From Solimonas soli DSM 21787 (lineage in GTDB: Bacteria > Pseudomonadota > Gammaproteobacteria > Nevskiales > Nevskiaceae), in contig NZ_KI440839.1 of the NCBI RefSeq assembly GCF_000474945.1, positions 38,504 to 78,794 on the forward strand: 40,291 nucleotides of DNA. Reading direction: 5' to 3'. The position numbers and the translations under genes are program-made. Below the pieces are notes generated by a model. That model saw nothing but the letters and a program-made list of their open reading frames with translations, made no database searches and was not told where the DNA came from. Below are positions 1 through 7,876 of the stretch, piece by piece (positions within the stretch are counted from its first letter, which is position 1; each line of letters opens with the position of its first letter).

Positions 1-684
1 CTCACCCAACCCTCTCCTCCCCGAGGGAGGAGAGGGCTCGAAGCTGTGCGCCGCCCTTTCACTCCGATTCCCCTCCGCCCTCTCGCGGGGGGAGGGGTCA
101 GGGGAGGTGGGCACCCGCATCGCGCACCGAACCCGCACCGCGCGCCGCACCACCCTCCTCACCCAACCCTCTCCTCCCGGTGGGAGGAGAGGGCTCGAGG
201 GCACGCGCCGCGCTCTCAACACCGATTCCCCTCCGCCCGCTCGCGGGGGGAGGGGTCAGGGGAGGTGGGCGCCTGCATCGCGCACCGAACCCGCAGCGCG
301 CGCCGCAGCACCCTCCTCACCCAACCCTCTCCTCCCCGTGGGAGAAGAGGGCTCGAAGCTGTGCGCCGCACTCTCAACACCGATTCCCCTCCGCCCGCTC
401 GCGGGGGGAGGGGCCAGGGGAGGTGGGCACCCGCATCGCGCACCGAACCCGCAGCGCGCGCCGCAACGCCCTCCTCACCCAACCCTCTCCTCCCCGCGGG
501 AGGAGAGGGCTCGAAGCTGTGCGCCGCCCTTTCACTCCGATTCCCCTCCGCCCGCTCGCGGGGGGAGGGGTCAGGGGAGGTGGGCGCCTGCATCGCGCAC
601 CGCACCCGCAGCGCGCGCCGCGGCACCCTCCTCACCCAACCCTCTTCTCCCGACGGGAGGAGAAGGCTCGAAACCCTGCGCCGC
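1..684 (+). repeat. Tandem array of a 157-158 bp palindromic composite repeat
   Basis: The same block starts at 1, 158, 316, 474 and 631, so the period is 157-158 bp. Four full copies and one partial copy are present, and the array runs off the left edge. Each unit holds a near-perfect palindrome of CCCTCTCCTCCC facing GGGAGGAGAGGG with a 2-4 base centre, then a second GC-rich imperfect palindrome (CCCCTCCGCCC facing GGGGGGAGGGG), joined by a conserved GGTGGGCGCCTGCATCGCGC-type linker. The last copy is more diverged (TCTTCTCCC). Long reading frames cross the array, but they only reflect the absence of stop codons in this GC-rich repeat. Confidence 0.93.
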
Positions 685-732
685 TACCGCGATCCCTCGC
701 CGCCGCATCGGCACCGGCGCGAGCCATCCTGC

Positions 733-738
733 TACGCT
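733..738 (+). promoter_or_regulatory. Candidate -10 element of gpx
   Basis: TACGCT lies 28 bases before the gpx ATG in the context gcTACGCTgcgggc. Similar gcTACACTgcg words precede several other genes in the window. No good -35 is visible. Confidence 0.3.
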
Positions 739-766
739 GCGGGCCCTGCAACTCCGGAAACGAACG

Positions 767-1246
767 ATGACCACCGCATACGACTTCGAAGCCAAGACCA
801 TCGACGGTACGACGCAGAAGCTCGACGCCTACCAGGGCAAGGTGCTGCTGATCGTCAACGTCGCCAGCAAGTGCGGCTTCACGCCGCAGTACAAGGGCCT
901 CGAAGCGCTGTGGCGCAAGTACAAGGACAAGAATTTCGTGGTGCTCGGCTTCCCCTGCGATCAGTTCGGCCATCAGGAACCGGGCGACGAAAACGAGATC
1001 AAGAACTTCTGCTCGCTGACCTACGAGGTCGACTTCCCGATGTTCGCGAAGATCGACGTCAACGGCGCCAACACGCACCCGCTCTACCAGTTCCTCAAGC
1101 GCGAGGCGCCGGGCGTGCTCGGCACCGAAGGCATCAAGTGGAACTTCACCAAGTTCCTCGTCGACAAGAGCGGCAAGGTCGTGAAGCGCTACGGCTCGAT
1201 GGACACGCCGGAGAAGATCGAGGCGGACATCGCGGCGCTGCTCTGA
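767..1246 (+). CDS. Glutathione peroxidase family thiol peroxidase
   Basis: This 159-residue protein reduces hydroperoxides. The peroxidatic Cys is C36 in NVASKCGFTPQY. The catalytic partners are also present: Q70 in GHQEPG, and W125-N126 in KWNFTKF. C64 (GFPCDQF) and C82 (FCSLTY) match the cysteine layout of BtuE-like enzymes, where the C82 position resolves the sulfenic acid and thioredoxin is the usual reductant. No signal peptide is seen, so it is probably cytoplasmic. The reading frame stays open far upstream through the repeat array. The ATG at 767 is chosen because family homology begins there (MTTAYDFEAKTIDG) and GGAAA lies just upstream. It converges with the ypfJ-type gene. Confidence 0.93.
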   Translation: MTTAYDFEAKTIDGTTQKLDAYQGKVLLIVNVASKCGFTPQYKGLEALWRKYKDKNFVVLGFPCDQFGHQEPGDENEIKNFCSLTYEVDFPMFAKIDVNGANTHPLYQFLKREAPGVLGTEGIKWNFTKFLVDKSGKVVKRYGSMDTPEKIEADIAALL

Positions 1247-1373
1247 GTGTCACGCCGTTCCGCGTGAATCGCCGCCGCGGTGCCGTTGCGCTCGCGGGCC
1301 CTGCGGCCCGGCGCCCGCGATGGCAACCGGCATGAACGGATAGCGCGCGGCTGCGCCTCGCCTCGAGCGCCGC

Positions 1374-2216
1374 TCAGAGCCGATCCGTCGCGAAGGTATC
1401 GCAGCTCGCCACCTGTCCCGAGGCAAAGCCGGTCTTGAACCAGCGCACGCGCTGCGCCGAGGTGCCGTGCGTGAACGAGTCCGGCACGACTTCGCCCTGC
1501 GCCTGCTTCTGCAGGCGGTCGTCGCCGATCGCCGTCGCGGTGTTCAGGGCCGCCTCGACATCGCCCGCCTCCAGCCACTGGTGCCGCGCCTGCGCGTGGT
1601 TGGCCCATACACCGGCGAAGCAATCGGCCTGCAGTTCCTGGCGCACGGACAGGCCGTCCGCGCCTTCCATCGGCACGCCACGCTGGCGGGCTTCCTGCGC
1701 CTTCTCGAACACGCCGGTCACGTTCTGCACGTGGTGGCCGACTTCGTGGGCGATGACGTAGGCGTAGGCGAAATCGCCGCCGCCGCCGAGGCGCGCCTTC
1801 ATCTCCTCGAAGAAGCTGGTGTCGAGATAGACCATGCGATCGCCCGGGCAGTAGAACGGCCCCGAGGCGGCGCTGGCACCGCCGCAGGCGGTCTGCACGG
1901 CGCCGGAGAACAGCACCAGTTTCGGCGGCGGATACTGCTGGCCGGCGCGCTGGAAGATGTCGCCCCAGACGTCTTCCGTCTCGCCGAGGATGGCGCGCAC
2001 GAAATCGGTGGTCTCGTTCTCGGGCACCGCCTGTGTCTGCCCGGACGGCGCGCCCTGCTCGATCTGCGAGACGAGGCCGAGCATCTCGATCGGATTCTTG
2101 CCGAGCAGCAGGCCGAGCACGACGACCACGGCGATGCCGCCGAGCCCCAGCTTCACCCCGCCACGACCGCCGGCTCCGACCACGTTGTCGCTGCGTCGCG
2201 CATCACGCCATTTCAT
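1374..2216 (-). CDS. ypfJ: YpfJ-type neutral zinc metallopeptidase, membrane-anchored
   Basis: This 280-residue protein starts MKWRDARRSDNV, the usual YpfJ opening, followed by one transmembrane segment at about residues 23-39 (GLGGIAVVVVLGLLLGK). The zinc site is HEVGHH at 157-162, with a downstream ELQADCFAG segment expected to give the third ligand. The catalytic domain is probably periplasmic. The start at 2216 has GGGAG seven bases upstream. The open frame continues into the repeat array but is not coding there. An in-frame ATG ten codons earlier (MPAPTDGSFG) is possible but less family-like. The physiological substrate of the family is not well defined. Confidence 0.9.
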   Translation of the reverse strand: MKWRDARRSDNVVGAGGRGGVKLGLGGIAVVVVLGLLLGKNPIEMLGLVSQIEQGAPSGQTQAVPENETTDFVRAILGETEDVWGDIFQRAGQQYPPPKLVLFSGAVQTACGGASAASGPFYCPGDRMVYLDTSFFEEMKARLGGGGDFAYAYVIAHEVGHHVQNVTGVFEKAQEARQRGVPMEGADGLSVRQELQADCFAGVWANHAQARHQWLEAGDVEAALNTATAIGDDRLQKQAQGEVVPDSFTHGTSAQRVRWFKTGFASGQVASCDTFATDRL

Positions 2217-2318
2217 CCCGAAACTCCCGTCTGTCGGCGCGGGCATCGTCGCCGAGCGACGATGGCGATGCAATGCCGCACGCGGATCGGGCATGGCGGG
2301 CGCGCAAAGCGCGTCGCC

Positions 2319-2829
2319 TTCGAACCCTCTCCTCCCACTGGGAGGAGAGGCTTGGGTGAGGAGGGTGCCGCGGCGGGCGCTGCGGGTTCGGTGCGCGACG
2401 CGGGCGCCCACCTCCCCTGGCCCCTCCCCCCGCGGGCGGGCGGAGGGGAATCGGAGTGAAAGGGCGGCGCGTTTCTTCGAGCCCTCTCCTCCCACGGGGA
2501 GGAGAGGCTTGGGTGAGGAGGGCGCTGCGGCGCGCGCTGCGGGTTCAGTGCGCGATGCAGGCGCCCACCTCCCCTGGCCCCTCCCCCCGCGCGCGGGCGG
2601 AGGGGAATCGGAGGTGAAAGTGCGGCGCACAGCTTCGAGCCCTCTCCTCCCTCGGGGAGGAGAGGGTTGGGTGAGGAGGGTGCCGCGGCGCGCGCTGCGG
2701 GTTCGGTGCGCGGTGCAGGCGCCCACCTCCCTGGCCCCTCCCCCCGCGGGCGGGCGGAGGGGGACAGTGATGAAAGTGCGGCGTGCGGTTTCGAGCCCTC
2801 TCCTCTCCATGGGAGGAAGGCGCCGCGGT
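2319..2829 (-). repeat. Second array of the 157 bp repeat, inverted relative to the first
   Basis: The TTCGA(A/G)CCCTCTCC block recurs at 2319, 2476, 2634 and 2790 (periods 157, 158 and 156). Three complete units and part of a fourth are present. The order of palindromes and linker is the reverse complement of the array at 1-684, so the gpx-ypfJ pair sits between inverted arrays. The array ends about 10 bases before the tgt stop codon, so it forms the 3' flank of tgt. Confidence 0.92.
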
Positions 2830-2838
2830 GCGCGGCGT

Positions 2839-4077
<1,239 letters not shown>

Positions 4078-4118
4078 TCAGCAAGCATTGTCCCATGCCG
4101 GCGCCGCGCTCGCGCGCT

Positions 4119-4147
4119 TTGACAGCATGGCAGCGGCGTTCTACGGT
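4119..4147 (+). promoter_or_regulatory. Sigma-70-type promoter for the DUF2937/chagasin pair
   Basis: A consensus -35 TTGACA (4119-4124), a 17-base spacer and TACGGT (4142-4147) precede the DUF2937 ATG by 29 bases. It lies between the divergent tgt and DUF2937 starts and explains how the inserted plus-strand pair is expressed independently of the queuosine genes. Confidence 0.6.
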
Positions 4148-4176
4148 GCGTTTCCGCCCGCCGCAGGGACGCGCGC

Positions 4177-4698
4177 ATGAGAATGCTGACCGGCCTCGTC
4201 GACCGCCTGCTGTTCGTCGCCGGATTCATCGCCGCGCTGCAGCTGCCGCAGTTCGTCGACCACTACACGCAGCGCTACGGCGGCTATCACCAGGCGCTCG
4301 CCGACAGCATGGCCGAGTACCAGCGCAATGCCGACGCGCACTACGGCGGCGATCTCGAGCGCCTGATCGCCGACCTGCGCAGCGCGCCTTCCGCCGGCAT
4401 CCATGACATCGGCAGCAAGCTCGCCGCCGACCGCGAACGCGAGACCGCGATGCGCGCCGGCCTCGCCATCCTCGAACACGGCTCGCTGCCGGAGAAGCTC
4501 TGGTATCTGGCGCGGCATCTGGATCGCGAGATCGCCGCCGGCACCTGGGCCGCTTTCACGCCGGGCCTGCCGCTGACGCTCGACGCGCTGCTCTGCGGCC
4601 TGATCGGCGCCCTGCTCGTCTGCGGCCTGTTCAACCTGCTGGTCTGGCCGCTGCGCGCGCTCGCCCGGCGCGGCGGCGGCGCCGAGGCGCTGCGATGA
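4177..4698 (+). CDS. DUF2937 family membrane protein
   Basis: This 173-residue protein has an N-terminal hydrophobic segment (LVDRLLFVAGFIAALQ), the FVDHYTQRYGGY motif typical of DUF2937 and a long helical middle. A C-terminal transmembrane segment (LLCGLIGALLVCGLFNLLVW, about 140-160) precedes a basic tail. It is probably an inner-membrane protein with a periplasmic helical domain. The family's function is unknown. AGGGA precedes the ATG. Its stop overlaps the next gene's start as ATGA at 4695-4698, so the two are probably translationally coupled. Confidence 0.85.
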   Translation: MRMLTGLVDRLLFVAGFIAALQLPQFVDHYTQRYGGYHQALADSMAEYQRNADAHYGGDLERLIADLRSAPSAGIHDIGSKLAADRERETAMRAGLAILEHGSLPEKLWYLARHLDREIAAGTWAAFTPGLPLTLDALLCGLIGALLVCGLFNLLVWPLRALARRGGGAEALR

Positions 4699-5084
4699 AG
4701 CGCGCGCTCGGCGTCGCCGCCCTGCTCTGTCTCGCGGCCTGTCGCGGCAACACGGAGCCCGTCGCCGTCACCGCCGCGGACGCCGGCAGCACCGTGATGC
4801 TGCACGCCGGCCAGCGGCTGCGCGTCGAACTCGACAGCAATCCGACCACGGGCTACCGCTGGCAGCTGGCGCTGCCGGCCGATGCGCCGCTGCGCAGCGA
4901 AGGCGACGCCGAGTACCGGCCCGATCCGCACGCCGCCGGTCTGGTCGGCGCCGGCGGCCACGAGATCTGGAGCTTCCGCGCCGAGCGCACCGGCAACGTG
5001 ACGCTGCACTTCGAATACCGTCGGCCGTTCGAGAGCGGCCCGCCGCCCGGCCGCAGCGCCGATTTCCGCGTCAGCGTGCGCTGA
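4695..5084 (+). CDS. Chagasin-family (I42) protease-inhibitor lipoprotein
   Basis: This 129-residue protein begins with a lipoprotein signal (LLCLAAC, lipidated Cys about residue 15). The rest is a chagasin-like beta domain with the three inhibitory loops of family I42: NPTTGYRW, a [10 protein letters not shown] segment and a YRRPFE segment. Chagasins inhibit papain-like cysteine proteases; bacterial members are thought to block host or competitor proteases. It overlaps the upstream gene by ATGA, and its 3' end overlaps the convergent queA by 14 bases. No cysteine protease is encoded in the window, so the target is not local. Confidence 0.88.
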   Translation: MKRALGVAALLCLAACRGNTEPVAVTAADAGSTVMLHAGQRLRVELDSNPTTGYRWQLALPADAPLRSEGDAEYRPDPHAAGLVGAGGHEIWSFRAERTGNVTLHFEYRRPFESGPPPGRSADFRVSVR

Positions 5085-6117
5085 ACGCCTCCGGCGCCGG
5101 CTCGATCAGCATCGCGTCGCCGTAGCTGAAGAAGCGGTAGCGCTGCGCGACCGCGTGGCGGTAGGCGGCCATCATGCGGTCGTAGCCGCCGAAGGCGCAG
5201 ACCAGCATCAGCAGCGTGCTTTCCGGCAGATGAAAATTGGTGAGCAGCAGATCGATCACGCGGAAGCGGTAGCCCGGCGTGATGAACAGGCGCGTCTCGC
5301 CGCTCTGCGGCCCCAGCGTGCGCACGCGATCCTGCGCGGCGGCGGCCGATTCCAGGGCACGCGTCACCGTCGTGCCGATCGCCACCACGCGCCCCGCCCG
5401 CGCGCGCGTCGCTTCGAGCTTCGCGCACAGCGCGGCGTCGATCGCGTAGCGCTCGCTGTGCATGCGATGTTCGGCGAGATCGTCGACGCGCACCGGCTGG
5501 AAGGTGCCGGCGCCGACGTGCAGGGTCAGCGTCGCCGTCTCCACGCCGCTGGCGGCGAGCGCCTGCAGCAGGGCCGCGTCGAAATGCAGGCCGGCGGTCG
5601 GCGCCGCGACCGCGCCGGGCTCGCGCGCGAACACGGTCTGGTAGCGCTCGGCGTCGACGGCGTCCGGATCGTGCGCAATGTACGGCGGCAGCGGCAGGCG
5701 GCCGGCGCGTTCGAGAAAGGCCATCACGCCGTCGGCGCCGTCGTAACGCAGATGGAACAGGTCGTCGTCGCGGCCGAGTACCGTCAGGCGATCGTCGCCG
5801 ACCTCGATCACGCCGCCCGCCTTCGGCTTCTTGCTGACGCCGAGCTGGGCGAGGAATTCGTGCGCATCGAGCACGCGCTCGACGAAGATCTCGACGTGGC
5901 CGCCGGTCGGCTTGCGGCCGAACACCCGCGCCGGGATCACGCGCGTGTCGTTGAACACGACGAGATCGCCGGGCGCCAGCAGCGCGGGCAGATCGACGAT
6001 CATGCGGTCGGCGAGTTGGCGGCCGACGTGCAGCAGGCGGCTCGCCGAGCGCGCGGCGGTGGGATGCTGGGCGATCAGCGCTTCGGGCAGTTCGTACGAG
6101 AAATCGGTGCGGCGCAT
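5071..6117 (-). CDS. queA: S-adenosylmethionine:tRNA ribosyltransferase-isomerase
   Basis: This 348-residue enzyme transfers the ribosyl moiety of AdoMet to preQ1 in tRNA to make epoxyqueuosine. Recognisable family blocks are [19 protein letters not shown] at the N-terminus, [36 protein letters not shown] and FNFHLPEST-like [13 protein letters not shown] near the end. The start at 6117 is chosen over an upstream in-frame ATG at 6171, because homology begins at MRRTDF and the extra codons overlap a terminator's A-tract. The gene is separated from tgt by two opposing genes, and its last 14 bases overlap the chagasin gene. Confidence 0.96.
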   Translation of the reverse strand: MRRTDFSYELPEALIAQHPTAARSASRLLHVGRQLADRMIVDLPALLAPGDLVVFNDTRVIPARVFGRKPTGGHVEIFVERVLDAHEFLAQLGVSKKPKAGGVIEVGDDRLTVLGRDDDLFHLRYDGADGVMAFLERAGRLPLPPYIAHDPDAVDAERYQTVFAREPGAVAAPTAGLHFDAALLQALAASGVETATLTLHVGAGTFQPVRVDDLAEHRMHSERYAIDAALCAKLEATRARAGRVVAIGTTVTRALESAAAAQDRVRTLGPQSGETRLFITPGYRFRVIDLLLTNFHLPESTLLMLVCAFGGYDRMMAAYRHAVAQRYRFFSYGDAMLIEPAPEAFSAR

Positions 6118-6171
6118 GGCGGGAGCGGGCGAAACGGCCGCGTATTCTCGCAGAAGCGCCGCCCCGCCCAT

Positions 6172-6196
6172 AAAAAAGGCCCGCGCTCGGCGGGCC
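6172..6196 (-). terminator. Rho-independent terminator 54 bases upstream of queA
   Basis: On the minus strand a perfect 7 bp stem GGCCCGC/GCGGGCC with a 5-base loop is followed by six Ts. It points toward queA, so it either ends a minus-strand transcript coming from 6.2-6.7 kb or acts as an attenuator in a queA leader. Confidence 0.8.
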
Positions 6197-6300
6197 AGTT
6201 CAGGTGAGATGCCACGGACGGCTGAGGGATCAGCCGCGGCACACGTTACGGGCTCGCGGGCTCATAACCTGAGCCCGCGGCGGCAGTGGCCGGCGACGCT
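6172..6300 (-). ncRNA. Candidate structured RNA ending in the pre-queA terminator
   Basis: Read on the minus strand, three hairpins follow each other. The first is a perfect 10 bp stem with a 5-base loop (CGCGGGCTCA/TGAGCCCGCG, 6256-6280). The second is a 6 bp stem with a 4-base loop (GGCTGA/TCAGCC near 6220-6235). The third is the terminator stem at 6178-6196 with its T-run. No reading frame is supported here. It could be a small RNA, the 3' end of the transcript carrying the 23-codon ORF, or a queA leader. I could not match it to tmRNA, SRP RNA, RNase P, 6S RNA or a preQ1 riboswitch. Confidence 0.4.
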
Positions 6301-6339
6301 GCGGCGTCCTCCAGCCAGTTCGGCAGGCGCTCGCGACGC

Positions 6340-6372
6340 TATAGTCGAAGACAAAGATCTTCGGCGGAGGAG
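6340..6372 (+). promoter_or_regulatory. Promoter remnant, operator-like inverted repeat and SD of a truncated regulator
   Basis: TATAGT (6340-6345) is a good -10. A 6 bp inverted repeat CGAAGA/TCTTCG with 6-base spacing (6346-6363) covers the expected transcription start. GGAGGAG (6366-6372) lies nine bases before the ATG at 6382. The -35 is weak. The 5' control region therefore survives although the gene body is missing. Confidence 0.45.
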
Positions 6373-6381
6373 CGCAGAGAC

Positions 6382-6490
6382 ATGGATGCCAACGCACATT
6401 CCGGAGAAGTGTTCACGCACGAGTTTTTCGCGCCGCCGTCCTACCCGGGCGCGATCCAGCGCGACGAATTGCTGAACCGCCTGTTGCGCA
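6382..6490 (+). pseudogene. Truncated N-terminus of a MalT/LAL-type LuxR regulator
   Basis: From the ATG at 6382 the frame reads MDANAHSGEVF, then THEFFAPPSYPGAIQRDELL and NRLLRT. The pattern F-x-A-P-P-x-x-P-G-x-[IV]-x-R-x-x-L-L-x-R-L is the segment just before the Walker A motif in large ATP-binding LuxR (LAL) regulators. The expected P-loop does not follow. After about codon 36 the frame becomes arginine/glycine-rich and runs antisense to the 23-codon ORF, stopping at 6711. Promoter and SD look intact. I infer a deletion that removed nearly all of an approximately 900-residue gene. Confidence 0.5.
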
Positions 6491-6524
6491 CGCCGGCGTG
6501 TCGGCGCGGGGCGGAAGGGCGGGG

Positions 6525-6596
6525 TCAGCAGCAGCCGTGGACCGGCGCGGAAGCGGCGGGCGGATCGATGGCGGCGCGCGCGCCGGCGGGCAACAT
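6525..6596 (-). CDS. Candidate 23-residue peptide with Cys-Cys C-terminus
   Basis: ATG at 6596 opens a 23-codon frame that starts MLPAGARAAIDPP and ends APVHGCC before TGA at 6525. AGGGGAG lies six bases before the ATG, one of the best ribosome sites in the window, which is the main argument for translation. The peptide is Ala/Pro-rich with one His and two terminal cysteines and has no membrane segment. A possible SD-masking stem and a direct-repeat operator lie upstream, and a structured region with a terminator lies downstream. It could be a cysteine-sensing leader peptide, a precursor of a modified peptide, a metal-binding peptide, or chance. I recognise no family. Confidence 0.45.
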   Translation of the reverse strand: MLPAGARAAIDPPAASAPVHGCC

Positions 6597-6670
6597 GGGT
6601 TTCTCCCCTCTCGTCGGATCGATCGGCCGGCGGCGCCGGTCCTCGTCACGTGCTTTTGGTGAGGGAGAAA
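6597..6670 (-). promoter_or_regulatory. Possible SD-sequestering leader of the 23-codon ORF
   Basis: On the minus strand TTTCTCCC (6670-6663) is perfectly complementary to GGGAGAAA (6607-6600), which contains most of the SD of the 23-codon ORF. Two to three further pairs form past a single bulged G. The intervening 55 bases include a very GC-rich self-complementary core (GACCGGC/GCCGGCC). Such an arrangement would hide the ribosome site unless the stem opens. Confidence 0.4.
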
Positions 6671-6704
6671 CGAAGCGCCGGCCTACAGGCCCACGCTACA
6701 CGAA

Positions 6705-6723
6705 CGGGTAGTTTTCCGGGTAG
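6705..6723. repeat. Direct repeat CGGGTAG x2, operator candidate
   Basis: CGGGTAG occurs at 6705-6711 and again at 6717-6723, a 12 bp period. It lies about 110 bases upstream of the 23-codon ORF (minus strand) and about 95 upstream of the DUF1295 gene (plus strand). Spaced direct repeats of this kind are typical of activator sites; LAL regulators bind such sites in other bacteria. A regulator cannot be assigned from sequence alone. Confidence 0.4.
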
Positions 6724-6816
6724 CCCCGCCGCCGGCGGGCCCGCCCCGTGGCGCGGCCGGTCCTGCTATCGTCGCGGCACGGCGCCGCAGAGCGCCGGCC
6801 TTGATTCGGGGAAAAC

Positions 6817-7686
6817 ATGAAATCCAAGCACACGGCGCTGGCGCTCATCGCCATCGCCTATGTCGCGGCCGTGGCGGCGGCCGCCGCCATCCTGCTCGGC
6901 ACCGCGCTGCCGGCACCCTGGGATGCGCTGCTCGCGGACGTCGTGGCGACGGTCGTCGTCTTTGTCTTCAGCCGGCGCTACCGCAACTCGAGCTTCTACG
7001 ATGCCTACTGGAGCGTGATCCCGCCGCTGCTCGCGCTGTGGTGGCTGGGTCATCGCGCGGCCGGCATCGACATGACGCGCGCCGTGCTCGTCGTCGTGCT
7101 GGTCTGGCTGTGGGGCATCCGCCTGACGGCGAACTGGGCGACGCACTGGCAGGGCCTGCGGCACGAGGACTGGCGCTACCCGCTGGTGCGCGAGCGCGCC
7201 GGCCGCCACGCGGCGCTTGCCGACTTCTTCGGCATCCACCTGTTCCCGACCCTGCAGGTCTTCCTCGGCTGCCTGCCGGTCTACGCGGTGATGGTCCACG
7301 GCGGCGCGCCGTTCGGCGCCCTCGACGTGCTCGCGCTCGTCGTCACCGCCGCCGCGATCGTCATCGAGACGCTTGCCGATCTGCAGCTGCGCGCCTTCAT
7401 CGCCCGCAGGCAGCCCGGCCAGTTCATCGCCAGCGGCCTGTGGGCCTGGTCGCGGCACCCGAATTATTTCGGCGAGGTGAGCTTCTGGTGGGGCCTGCTG
7501 CTGTTCGGCCTCGCCGCCGCGCCGCAGCAGGGCTGGTGGACGATCTGGGGCGCGCTGACCATGACGGCGATGTTCGTGTTCGTCAGCATCCCGTTCATGG
7601 ACCGGCGCAGTCTCGAACGCCGCCCGGCCTACGCGGAGCACATGCGCAAGGTCTCGGCGCTGCTGCCGCTGCCGCCGCGGCGCTGA
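6817..7686 (+). CDS. DUF1295 / steroid-5-alpha-reductase-like membrane protein
   Basis: This 289-residue protein has six or seven hydrophobic segments, starting with LALIAIAYVAAVAAAAAILL. The C-terminal region holds the motif FIASGLWAWSRHPNYFGEVSFWWG, which is diagnostic for DUF1295 and related NADPH-binding membrane reductases and methyltransferases (RHPNYFGE). The substrate is unknown. It is transcribed alone. An extended -10 TGCTATCGT lies at 6764-6772, and GGGGAA precedes the ATG. 7687-7876 after it shows no gene. Confidence 0.9.
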   Translation: MKSKHTALALIAIAYVAAVAAAAAILLGTALPAPWDALLADVVATVVVFVFSRRYRNSSFYDAYWSVIPPLLALWWLGHRAAGIDMTRAVLVVVLVWLWGIRLTANWATHWQGLRHEDWRYPLVRERAGRHAALADFFGIHLFPTLQVFLGCLPVYAVMVHGGAPFGALDVLALVVTAAAIVIETLADLQLRAFIARRQPGQFIASGLWAWSRHPNYFGEVSFWWGLLLFGLAAAPQQGWWTIWGALTMTAMFVFVSIPFMDRRSLERRPAYAEHMRKVSALLPLPPRR

Positions 7687-7876
7687 GCGGCGGCCATCCC
7701 GCGAACGGATCAGGCGACGGGCGCGCCACGATACTCGGCTCGGCCGCCTGCTGCGCGCTGTGGCTCGGCAGTGGCCGCACGATGCGCCTGCGCGGCGCCA
7801 GAGCTGCCAGCTCACCCTGCAGCGCAGCGAGGCGGCACTGGCGTAAGCTGCGCGGCCCTGCCCCGCGCCGACGCCG

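Noticed and set aside
46-635. Long open frames on both strands through the first repeat array
   Set aside because: They are repetitive, Arg/Pro/Ala-rich, follow the 157 bp unit and change frame with the 157/158 bp period; no family, SD or coherent start.
1-684. Possible CRISPR array
   Set aside because: The unit is 157 bp with no alternating short repeat and unique spacers; whole units are near-identical.
6251-6280. CGGGCTCATAACC, like the initiator tRNA anticodon arm
   Set aside because: The surrounding sequence has no acceptor stem or T-arm; it is part of a perfect 10 bp hairpin.
6118-6300. preQ1 riboswitch or 6S RNA upstream of queA
   Set aside because: No preQ1 aptamer core; the GGCATCTC piece that recalls the 6S RNA end has no matching 5' strand.
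7687-7876. Extra gene between DUF1295 and yaeQ
   Set aside because: Open frames here are short, lack SD and resemble nothing known.
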